DNA from: a virus
DNA: 28,083 nucleotides
IMG/VR virus record: IMGVR_UViG_3300030118_003500
Location: 1 to 28,083 of that record
Strand: one strand, 5' to 3'
Of the stretch, positions 20,913 to 28,083 are shown in pieces. The position numbers and the translations under genes are program-made. The first letter of the stretch is position 1. Each line of letters opens with the position of its first letter. Below the pieces are notes generated by a model that was not told the DNA's origin, made no database searches, and was given only the letters and a program-made list of their open reading frames with translations.

Positions 20913-23900
20913 ATTAATAAATCTAAATTTTCAAATAATATATAATCTCCGTTTTGATATAGGGCAAAATTCTCATCATATCCAAGTGTGAAATATGGTA
21001 TTCTATTAATATCCAATTCAACGCTTATTTCCCAAATTCTCTTAGTGTCTGTTTCGCTGTCATCTAACCCAAATCTTAAAACACTATTGTTCATATCTAT
21101 ATATAATGTGCAACTTGCAGGAATAGAACCGTCACGCAAAGAAAAATCACTTACACCACCTGCGACTCCTAATTGAGTAGAACCTGCAATTGTGTTTTTA
21201 AATCCTGTGTGATATGCAAAGCCTTCTGTTGTTCCTAATGGATGTGATGAGCTTGTTCCACCAATTACTGTTGCAATTCCTTTTACCTTTATAATGCAAT
21301 TTGTGTTCGTTGGTATTATTAGTGGTCTGCTGTTTTCTGATCCTTCTGGATAAGCATAGCTTCTTGTATTTCCTTCTGTATATCCTGTCAAAACAAATCT
21401 ATGTGATTCACCTTGTAATTGAGGAACATTTTTTCTTTTGCTTTTGTATTTTATCATCATATCATCACCAAAAGAAGGTAAGATATTCCTACTGTATTTG
21501 TTATTGTCAACTCCTCTTATAAGTGGTTTATTTAATCCACCTAAAGTATCAGATGTTACGCTTCTTAATGTTCCTTGACCTAATATGCTTGTTAGATTTA
21601 TTTGATTTTGAACAACTAAAGGCAAACTACCTGCGTTCACACAACCATATAATGCGTTTCCTTGTTCGCTTCCCAAAATATAAGGCTCACCACCTATGCA
21701 GTAACAACATTCTTCATCAGTATATAATGATACTGGTAGTGTTGGTGTGCAATTAGGCGTTCCCTCTGGGCACCATAAATAGAACATATCATTATATATA
21801 TTTGATCCATTAAGATAACCAGGAACATAATTACAATCAGAACAATTATTAAGAGAATCGATCACTTTTAATAATGTTACTTTTGTTGATGCCTTTGCGC
21901 CGACTTGATAGTTTGTAATATCTAAAATCCTGTAATATGTTTCTTTTATAAAAATCTCATCATTAAACTTAAAGTTAAATATATCTACTTCATTTAAATT
22001 TAAATGACATTCCATAATTCTAGCATCTGTGCTATATATATTGTCTAAATATGGTTTCCAATAAAGTCCATACAAAGTATTTGAACCCCAAGTTCCATTA
22101 TTTGCTTCGTAGTTAAAAATGTCAGATTGAGTTATTGGGGGATTTGACCACCAATACAAACTTTTATTTGTTGGTCCTAAAGTATAAGAATCTGAAGAAG
22201 GCGTTATATCGTAAGGGGTGCAAACAGGGTAGGTGTTAAAACTAACTGTATTAATGGCTTGACCGACAACAGGTTGGTAGTGCATATTGTATGTTATAGC
22301 ATTGTCGCTGTCATCTCTAACAGTTGTTGCAGCTCCATTATACCAAAATAATTTAGGCTTTGTTTCTGCGCTTGTAACAGGTATTTTTTCGCCATCTTCA
22401 TTTCTATTATAACTGTATTCATATTGAACAACCATATTTTTAGGATAGGGCTGTAACCATTGTTCTTCGCTTTGATAAACTTTGTTGTTTATATATGGAC
22501 TAAAAATAGGATTGTTCCTTAATTCGCCAGAAGCAAATTGATTATTAGTTACTTCTATTTCTGCGTGTCCATATACATTGATATTAGGATATTTTTCTTT
22601 AAAAGATTTATTTGCAACATCTTCATCTTCTAAATCAGTCAATAAAACGCTTTTTTTCTGTAGTGATGTAGTGTCTTTTAAAATAACTTCTTTTGAAAGG
22701 TCTAATTTTTTTGTCCAATCCTTTATACTGCTATCGGCTAGATAGTCGTTATAAGGTTCTATAATTAAGTTTGAAGAATCATCTGGATCAGATAATACAA
22801 CTAAATTAAATCTTTGAATAATATCTTTTAAAAAGTCTTTTTGTGTAATATCTGGATCAATGCACATAGGCATATTAACTATAGAATCATAAACACCAAG
22901 TGAATAATTGTCCCAAACAACAGATATTTTGCTACGATAATTTGTTGCACCACAAGAAATAGTGTTTCCTGCTTGAGCACCTAATGTCATACTAGCACTA
23001 AATTCGCCACCAACTCTTTTTGCATTATATACTCTTATAAGTATTCTACAAGAATAGTTTATAGGCATTTCAGATATATCAAAACCATAAACATAATTTT
23101 GGTTTGAATTTCCTATTGGTATTCCTATAGTCTGATCCCACACTTCAGTTGTTATAGGCGTATTTGTTGTTGCATTCCACCCTTCTAACCAAACATCCAT
23201 TAACATATTAGATCCTTCACACGCTTCGACATTATCGTGAAAGATTCTGTGTGTAGCATACATTCCTGTTTGTGTAGGGTGATTTTTTGTAAAATAATGG
23301 TAAGTAGTATTCCATTGATTCTGGTCATCAAAACAAACTGTTCCTGCAGGAATAACAACTGGACCTAGTTCTACACATTCTGCAGCACCTCCAGGCGCAG
23401 GGAATGCGCTACTATTAAACATACCCCAAGCACCGATATTACCAACTGTCATATTACCAGAAAAGTCATCAGAAGTATTAACTGTTGGTAGTGTGCTTTC
23501 TCCTAAATGGTTTCCTGTAGTCATATAGATTTTCCCGAAATAATCTCCGTCTATAAAATTAGAAGTATAAGAAAAACCTGCTCTTGCAAAGATAAGTTTG
23601 AATAATGTTTTTAATTGTATTGAAGGTCTAAATTGCAAAAAGCTAACCATATAAGGAAAAGCATCAATAACTCCATAGCTTATTATATCGCTTGAAGTCA
23701 TATCCAAAAATTGATTAGATTCTTGTTCCCAATAAAACTCTGGTTGCGTTACCGACAATGGATACATAACCTTTTGAACATTTACATCTGTATCTCTTAA
23801 TGATGTTCCTGCTGCATTTACAAACGCACTACTGCTACCATTCCAAGAATTAGCCATTTGCGTTTCATTATATTGGTGATTTAGTTCTGCAGAGTATGTG

Positions 23901-24325
23901 CCGTCATCATTTTTTAAACAATCTCTTAGCTTCTTTTCTCCGATAACACTAAAAAGATCAGAAGTGTTTGACATTAAAACAACTTCGTAACATTGCGCTT
24001 TTTGGTATACTGCTTTTAATTGTAATGATCCTTCAAATTGAGGAACAGTTCCTACATATAATGTTGCATCAAATTTTGTTCTAGTATCATAAACCAACGT
24101 GTCTATGTTTACATTATACCAATCTTGAAAGAATTGGTGATTGTTGTCTGTAAATGGTAATTTAAAAGTTTGCGAATAACTACCCTTCCTTGCATCTGGT
24201 TCTTTAATGTCTGAGAACTGAAAGTTCAAAGAGATATTTGGTTCTTCTTGTAAATCTAACTGAAATGTGCTGTCTGCTGTATCAGATGTTGTATTTGGTC
24301 TATATGCTACTAAACGAACTTTCAT
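20903..24325 (-). CDS. Large tail-tip / baseplate protein (Tal-like), 1140 residues
   Basis: The largest gene. The N-terminal 130 residues (FQFSDIKEPDARKGSYSQTF, LYVGTVPQFEGSLQLKAVY) look like the hub domain of tail-tip proteins in Bacteroidetes phages. The middle (DFLKDIIQRFNLVVLSDPDD, 497-516; LDLSKEVILKDTTSL) matches the phage hub fold that holds the tail tip. Residues 828-895 form a cysteine-rich insert (Cys828, 831, 852, 859, 873, 874, 876, 895). The last ~200 residues are beta-rich and may contact the receptor. Its start shares TAATG with the previous gene. Probably host attachment and tail-tip assembly. Confidence 0.7.
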   Translation of the reverse strand: MKVRLVAYRPNTTSDTADSTFQLDLQEEPNISLNFQFSDIKEPDARKGSYSQTFKLPFTDNNHQFFQDWYNVNIDTLVYDTRTKFDATLYVGTVPQFEGSLQLKAVYQKAQCYEVVLMSNTSDLFSVIGEKKLRDCLKNDDGTYSAELNHQYNETQMANSWNGSSSAFVNAAGTSLRDTDVNVQKVMYPLSVTQPEFYWEQESNQFLDMTSSDIISYGVIDAFPYMVSFLQFRPSIQLKTLFKLIFARAGFSYTSNFIDGDYFGKIYMTTGNHLGESTLPTVNTSDDFSGNMTVGNIGAWGMFNSSAFPAPGGAAECVELGPVVIPAGTVCFDDQNQWNTTYHYFTKNHPTQTGMYATHRIFHDNVEACEGSNMLMDVWLEGWNATTNTPITTEVWDQTIGIPIGNSNQNYVYGFDISEMPINYSCRILIRVYNAKRVGGEFSASMTLGAQAGNTISCGATNYRSKISVVWDNYSLGVYDSIVNMPMCIDPDITQKDFLKDIIQRFNLVVLSDPDDSSNLIIEPYNDYLADSSIKDWTKKLDLSKEVILKDTTSLQKKSVLLTDLEDEDVANKSFKEKYPNINVYGHAEIEVTNNQFASGELRNNPIFSPYINNKVYQSEEQWLQPYPKNMVVQYEYSYNRNEDGEKIPVTSAETKPKLFWYNGAATTVRDDSDNAITYNMHYQPVVGQAINTVSFNTYPVCTPYDITPSSDSYTLGPTNKSLYWWSNPPITQSDIFNYEANNGTWGSNTLYGLYWKPYLDNIYSTDARIMECHLNLNEVDIFNFKFNDEIFIKETYYRILDITNYQVGAKASTKVTLLKVIDSLNNCSDCNYVPGYLNGSNIYNDMFYLWCPEGTPNCTPTLPVSLYTDEECCYCIGGEPYILGSEQGNALYGCVNAGSLPLVVQNQINLTSILGQGTLRSVTSDTLGGLNKPLIRGVDNNKYSRNILPSFGDDMMIKYKSKRKNVPQLQGESHRFVLTGYTEGNTRSYAYPEGSENSRPLIIPTNTNCIIKVKGIATVIGGTSSSHPLGTTEGFAYHTGFKNTIAGSTQLGVAGGVSDFSLRDGSIPASCTLYIDMNNSVLRFGLDDSETDTKRIWEISVELDINRIPYFTLGYDENFALYQNGDYILFENLDLLIWN

Positions 24326-25821
24326 TAGCTATTGGTGTTTACATTGTTTGCGTATTCTATCTGAATAGTATATTTTATTAGCTTGTCATTTGCAATAGTT
24401 TTTTTAACAATAGAAGAATCAGTTACCATAACGCCTTGCGTAAATTCTGTATCTGCATTTTCAACTATATAAACATCTGTTGACATAATTAGCTTTTCCA
24501 TTAAATATGCTTGATCTTCTGTCATCCAATCTGTATTCAATGTTTCCTTTAAAACTGCTGTTACCTCTCTAGTCTTTTTGCCTCGCATAGTGTTATTATA
24601 ATACCATTTAGAAGCATTGAATCGCCCCATTATAGTATTGTAGTTATTTCTATTTACTTCAATTGTCTGTGTAGATTTCATTTTGAAATTAAAATAATCA
24701 TAACAACCTACACTATTACGCCACGCTAATCTTCTAACTTTAAAACCTTTGCAACTTCCTGATTCTTTTATAAAATAATAATTAGCCGTAGCAGGGTCAG
24801 TTTCACCCCCTGCGCCTGTTCCTTGTATCTTGTAATACGCCCACCCGTCATTAGCTGCATCAGAAGGTTTTGCATCAGCTAATCCTGCAATCGTTTGTCC
24901 TTCAAGGTTTCCTGGACCACAACCAAAATAAAGTAGTCTGTGTTTATCTTCCATTCCTGTTGATGTGCTTGGTGGCCAACCTCCATAAGTAGAACTATTT
25001 ACTGCTGTATCTGTGCTTAAAAGTGAGCCACTAGCATCATAGTATTTAATAATAATAAAATCTAAATCGCTAGAAAAATTTCCAAAATCATTTAAAAATG
25101 CAACAGTATGGTAATCACCTACATTTGTTGTGCTATCCCATTGAACGTAATTTATATATCCTGTAACACCATAAGTTGGATCAGTAGTTATTCCAACATC
25201 ACTTAAAAATCTGTCCGTTCCACTACTTGCTTGATATGGTTGGAAAGCTGTTCCTTGTATATAGTCAGAGTCGTCATCTCTTGCCGTTAATAAAGGCAAA
25301 GAAGCAGCCATATAAATAAGTGTATCTTCTACATTTGGAGTTGTATCTTCTGCAGGTATTGCATCAACTGCGCTACTAGACTGTTGATAACCCTTTACAT
25401 AAATAGTCTGCATTTGCGTTTCATCTGTTCTGCTATCTCCGTTAACGCTAAAGATTTTAGTAGTAACGCCTGTATTTGCACCTAATCTATGTATTGGTTC
25501 AAATGGTATTCCTGTTTGGTTTTGATCTTCTACTGTGTTTACTAATTGACTGTTAATGATACTCCTTAAATCAAAAAATGCTCTTGCTCTTTGTGTTGCG
25601 CCATTATTATCTGGACCATATCCATTTCTTCTTTGTTTTATTTTTGCAATTAATGTTCCTGTTGAACTATCTAATCTAACTTCTAATACTAATCTAAAAT
25701 AAAATAAACCACTTATATCGTCATAGTAAAGCATATAGCCTATCATAGGATTCCAATTGGTTATTACAGGCACTTTGTCTGCTGTGTTTACAGGCTCTTG
25801 CTCAAATGTTATATTAGGCAT
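24325..25821 (-). CDS. Distal tail protein candidate, 498 residues
   Basis: A beta-rich protein starting PNITFEQEPVNTADKVPVITNWNPMIGYMLYY, with paired N- and C-terminal regions (ARAFFDLRSIINSQL; NFKMKSTQTIEVNRNNYNT; RGKKTREVTAVLKETLNTDW; LIKYTIQIEYANNVNTN). The C-terminal part, with a strand set ending VTDSSIVKK...IQIEYAN, resembles distal tail (Dit-like) proteins, which form the ring joining tube and tip. Immediately upstream of the large tip protein, as Dit usually is. Confidence 0.6.
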   Translation of the reverse strand: MPNITFEQEPVNTADKVPVITNWNPMIGYMLYYDDISGLFYFRLVLEVRLDSSTGTLIAKIKQRRNGYGPDNNGATQRARAFFDLRSIINSQLVNTVEDQNQTGIPFEPIHRLGANTGVTTKIFSVNGDSRTDETQMQTIYVKGYQQSSSAVDAIPAEDTTPNVEDTLIYMAASLPLLTARDDDSDYIQGTAFQPYQASSGTDRFLSDVGITTDPTYGVTGYINYVQWDSTTNVGDYHTVAFLNDFGNFSSDLDFIIIKYYDASGSLLSTDTAVNSSTYGGWPPSTSTGMEDKHRLLYFGCGPGNLEGQTIAGLADAKPSDAANDGWAYYKIQGTGAGGETDPATANYYFIKESGSCKGFKVRRLAWRNSVGCYDYFNFKMKSTQTIEVNRNNYNTIMGRFNASKWYYNNTMRGKKTREVTAVLKETLNTDWMTEDQAYLMEKLIMSTDVYIVENADTEFTQGVMVTDSSIVKKTIANDKLIKYTIQIEYANNVNTNS

Positions 25822-25824
25822 AAT

Positions 25825-26364
25825 TTATTCTTTTATTGTTTTATCAATTGCTAATTCTAAATCATTAGCAAATGCTTTGACTATTTCGTCTGATTCTTTA
25901 TTTAATTGTTGCGTAAATGGTTTGCTAAAAAACTGTGTTCTTTCTAATCCTCTTTGATATATTGCTCTTTGAATTAAAAATGCTAAACTTTTTCTTGAAA
26001 TAAACTTTCCGTTTTTTCTAGCTGCCTTTAATGGCTTTCTAACAATCCACCTATCAATTGCACCTCTTGGGGGCATCTTAGTTGAAAACTTGAAAGGACT
26101 TCCTTGTCCTCGCATTTTTCCACTACCTTTAAATCCACCTGCACCTTTAACACCTTCATCAACAAATTTCCAATAATCTTCTGCACCCCCAAATTCAAAT
26201 TCTAAAGTAACAGAAGAATCTGATGCTGTTACTAAATAATCAAAATCATTGTATAATGTATTTCCACTTGTTTGCTTTTTTTTCTTTTTTAAAATAGACC
26301 TTCCTTCCTTGACTACATTTGCGCCAAGTTTCTGCATTGCTTGTATGGTGTTTTTAAACTGCAT
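25825..26364 (-). CDS. HK97 gp10-like tail component
   Basis: A 179-residue basic protein with the gp10-type layout: an N-terminal helix (AMQKLGANVVKEGRSILKKKK), a beta region with DYWKFVDEGVKGAGGFKGSG (82-101), the Arg/Pro motif MPPRGAIDRWIVRK, and C-terminal helices (SLAFLIQRAIYQRG; IVKAFANDLELAIDKTIKE). The FVDEGVKG and P-x2-aI--W- features are those of minor tail proteins near the head-tail joint. ATG 26364 forms TAATG with the upstream stop. Confidence 0.75.
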   Translation of the reverse strand: MQFKNTIQAMQKLGANVVKEGRSILKKKKKQTSGNTLYNDFDYLVTASDSSVTLEFEFGGAEDYWKFVDEGVKGAGGFKGSGKMRGQGSPFKFSTKMPPRGAIDRWIVRKPLKAARKNGKFISRKSLAFLIQRAIYQRGLERTQFFSKPFTQQLNKESDEIVKAFANDLELAIDKTIKE

Positions 26365-26855
26365 TAGCTATTTGGTGTTATTGGAACAAGACAAAGATTG
26401 TTTTTATTAGGGACTTCAATAACTAGATTAGCAGCCCAACCTGTTAAAGTATTATCAAATCTAGCTGTAAATGGTTCTGCATTTATTGGTAAACTTAAAA
26501 AAACATCATTGTCAACCCAAGAAGTAGAATAAAGATTTTGATGAAACTCATTTATTACGTCTTGGATTATATTTAATGTCTGTGAATAAGTGTTAACACG
26601 CCCAACTCTTTGGTTATTTGGTTCATCTCCTAATTGGTCGCTTACCATATCCATAACATAAATAGAAAAGTTATAAGTTAAAACGCCCTTATCTACAACT
26701 ACTGTTCCTGGTTCAGCATATAAAATAATATAATCTGTCGCACCGAGTTTGTTTAAATCTACTTCATCTAATTGTCCAGAATGAAAACTGTTAATTTCAA
26801 AATGTTTTTCAGCAATGGTTTCTAAATATCCTACTACATTTCTAAATGTTATCAT
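26364..26855 (-). CDS. Tail terminator/completion-like protein, 163 residues
   Basis: An alpha/beta protein (NVVGYLETIAEKHFEINSFH, DYIILYAEPGTVVVDKGVLTYNFSIYVMD, TLNIIQDVINEFHQNLY, ANLVIEVPNKN). The order helix, long strands, helix, strand matches small tail-completion proteins that cap the tail tube. It is placed next to the gp10-like gene, the usual pairing. The assignment is by context and pattern. Confidence 0.55.
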   Translation of the reverse strand: MITFRNVVGYLETIAEKHFEINSFHSGQLDEVDLNKLGATDYIILYAEPGTVVVDKGVLTYNFSIYVMDMVSDQLGDEPNNQRVGRVNTYSQTLNIIQDVINEFHQNLYSTSWVDNDVFLSLPINAEPFTARFDNTLTGWAANLVIEVPNKNNLCLVPITPNS

Positions 26856-27003
26856 AGTTGTTTCTTTGTTTATTATTATGATCTTGCGTATATGCTAAAT
26901 AAGTCAATGTTTGCAAAATCGGTATTCTTGTTATTTTATCAATATCTAAAATGCTATTAGCTAAACTGTATAACACATTATACCAACCCCATTTACTTTG
27001 CAT
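26842..27003 (-). CDS. Second part of the tail chaperone pair (own start or -1 frameshift product)
   Basis: From ATG 27003, two bases after the stop of the previous gene, this frame encodes 53 residues (MQSKWGWYNVLYSLANSILD, then KITRIPILQTLTYLAYTQDH and an Asn/Lys-rich end). The same frame stays open back to 27126, overlapping the previous gene by about 120 bases in the -1 register, with a run of nine T at 27090-27082 as a possible slip site. This is the layout of lambda gpG/gpGT-type tail assembly chaperones, where the longer form is made by frameshifting. Confidence 0.5.
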   Translation of the reverse strand: MQSKWGWYNVLYSLANSILDIDKITRIPILQTLTYLAYTQDHNNKQRNNYDNI

Positions 27004-27005
27004 GC

Positions 27006-27587
27006 TTACGCCTTTTGTTGTTTCATTTCCTGTTTGCTCAAAAAGTTGTGCGAAGTCTTGACTAATTGTTCGCCTAAATTCAAAAAAAAACCTAACGAAC
27101 TTAACGCTATATCCATTGGGCAATCCTTAAATAATTCTTCTTTAAATTCATCAGGATTGTAGCTTTCAATAGTGTATCTTTCGTTTCTTTCAAACGTAAC
27201 TTTTCTATATAGTATTGACATTATAATATGCAAATTCTCAATAGGGTTTTTACAATATGTTTCAAGGTCTATGTATTCTCCTGTTGTTATTCCAGACAGA
27301 TTAGGACAAAAGCCGTATTTTTCTTTTTTGAACATAAATGTCTTCCTAAAATTTTCTTTGTCTGGTTCTGTGTCAATCATTTTTTTTATTATGCTCATTA
27401 TTTCTAATAAGTCTTTGTAAGCCATTTTTTTAACTACAAAAGGACTAACATTGCATAACAACGCTAGACTCTTTATAACTTTGTTTTTCTCACTTCCTTT
27501 GCCTTCTTGTATTTCTACATATTTTTGATAGGTTTCAATAGTTATGTCTGACCACCTATCTGGAATAGTTAATTTAACTTCTTTCAT
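27006..27587 (-). CDS. Tail assembly chaperone-like protein
   Basis: A 193-residue, mostly helical protein starting MKEVKLTIPDRWSDITIETY, followed by LALLCNVSPFVVKKMAYKDL and a helical C-terminus ending KQEMKQQKA. An N-terminal strand with PDRW-DIT and a helical body resemble phage tail assembly chaperones of Bacteroidetes phages. Support comes from the overlapping -1 frame downstream. It directly follows terL, unlike most siphophages where the chaperone lies before the tape measure gene. Confidence 0.5.
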   Translation of the reverse strand: MKEVKLTIPDRWSDITIETYQKYVEIQEGKGSEKNKVIKSLALLCNVSPFVVKKMAYKDLLEIMSIIKKMIDTEPDKENFRKTFMFKKEKYGFCPNLSGITTGEYIDLETYCKNPIENLHIIMSILYRKVTFERNERYTIESYNPDEFKEELFKDCPMDIALSSLGFFLNLGEQLVKTSHNFLSKQEMKQQKA

Positions 27588-27619
27588 TACTAATAAATAT
27601 AAATTGTTATTATTTGTCT

Positions 27620-28083
27620 TTACGAAATATAATACTTACCAGAATAAGATACTATTAGCTTATTTAATGCAACGTATCTAACTGCATCAACTGCATGATT
27701 AAAAGCATCTATTGGCTTGTTTGTTATTTCGTTGTTCTTGTTTTTAATCCACTTATAGTTTCTAAATTCCTTTATTGCATTAATGCTTCTTTTAGTGATA
27801 TTTATTTTATGTCTTTTTAAAACATCTATACCAATACGAATAGAATCAGCACCCTTTTTTGCAGGTTTGATATTAATACCACCCATTCTAAAAATTTCTT
27901 CTATTGATTTAGGTTCAGCACTATCTGCATAAATCTCTATGCTTCTGTCAATCCCTAAGTCCTTGATCTTGTGTGCTATGTCTTGATTAGTCAAACCCTT
28001 TTCATAAATCAGTTCATCAATATACAAATCTAAATCGTGTTTATATACTTTTATTAATGATGTTGGGTCTGCACTAAATCCGA
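27620..28083 (-). CDS. terL: Large terminase subunit, C-terminal nuclease part (runs off the window end)
   Basis: The frame is open from base 28083 and carries the rest of the RNase H-like nuclease: FSADPTS, then IEIYADSAEPKSIEEIFRMG with the second Asp and NKPIDAFNHAVDAVRYVAL with the last acidic metal ligands. This domain cuts concatemeric DNA when a head is full. The first 31 residues repeat those encoded at 1-96. A TTG codon at 28027 is inside the domain and not a real start. The next gene begins 33 bases downstream. Confidence 0.95.
   Translation of the reverse strand, partial: GFSADPTSLIKVYKHDLDLYIDELIYEKGLTNQDIAHKIKDLGIDRSIEIYADSAEPKSIEEIFRMGGINIKPAKKGADSIRIGIDVLKRHKINITKRSINAIKEFRNYKWIKNKNNEITNKPIDAFNHAVDAVRYVALNKLIVSYSGKYYIS
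27988..28083. repeat. Terminal segment matching the window start (83% identity)
   Basis: Partner of bases 1-96; see that entry. The match continues to the last base of the window, so the true length of the similarity is not visible. If the ends are joined here, the terL frame is restored without gap or frameshift and the circle is about 27,987 bases. Confidence 0.9.

Noticed and set aside
1-28083. Temperate lifestyle (integrase, CI-type repressor, attachment site at the tRNA-like element)
   Set aside because: No integrase or recombinase frame and no repressor with a peptidase or dimerisation domain is visible; one small Cro-like protein and a tRNA-like element are not enough.
1-28083. CRISPR array, insertion sequence or rRNA
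   Set aside because: No regularly spaced repeats, transposase motifs or rRNA signatures were seen; the only clear repeats are the short ones at 5671-5745 and the terminal overlap.

Overview
The window looks like an essentially complete genome of a small tailed dsDNA phage (long non-contractile tail implied by the tape measure and tail-tip genes) of a Bacteroidetes, probably flavobacterial, host. The evidence is the strongly AT-rich composition, A-rich translation starts without clear Shine-Dalgarno sequences, a promoter matching the Bacteroidetes pattern TTTG-N18-TAnnTTTG (7210-7239), and protein families typical of Bacteroidetes phages (DUF3127, DUF4373-like replication protein, XkdF-like protease). 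No integrase is visible. These family names come from reading the translations, not from searches.

The two ends of the window carry the two parts of one large-terminase gene. Bases 1-96 and 27988-28083 encode the same 31-residue stretch but differ at 16 of 96 bases (83% identity), with all but one codon difference synonymous. The simplest reading is a circular or circularly permuted genome of about 27.99 kb, cut inside terL, with the ends drawn from two related strains.

Layout, taking the map as a circle: a divergent control region (7096-7270) with a 9-bp-arm inverted repeat separates a short rightward operon (7271-8742, five small unknown genes) from one leftward operon covering the rest. 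Leftward from 7095: a helix-turn-helix regulator, a possible ssDNA-annealing protein, a DUF3127 SSB-like protein, a replication protein interrupted by a +1 frameshift and carrying iteron-like repeats, a VRR-NUC nuclease, a C5-cytosine methyltransferase, a sigma-like protein, several small proteins, then a zinc-ribbon, HNH, ParB-like and Mom-like cluster (1198-2779), a tRNA-like element, and small and large terminase.

Across the junction the same strand continues into tail genes first (tail chaperone-like pair, tail terminator-like, gp10-like, 498-aa and 1140-aa tail-tip proteins, tape measure), then head genes (XkdF-like protease, acidic scaffold-like protein, major capsid, possible tail tube). 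Next come three tandem paralogous structural genes alternating with tiny genes, then the portal, adaptor-like genes, a lysis region (small membrane proteins plus an M15 peptidase) and a metallophosphoesterase. Genes are tightly packed and many pairs share ATGA or TAATG overlaps, which was used to choose starts and to find genes of 31-58 residues. Two rho-independent terminators, after the possible tail tube gene and after the capsid gene, punctuate the late region.

The most interesting points are the divergent terL ends, the Mom/ParB/HNH/zinc-ribbon modification cluster, the frameshifted replication gene with a candidate origin, the triplicated structural gene family, the likely frameshifted tail chaperone and the defective-looking tRNA.
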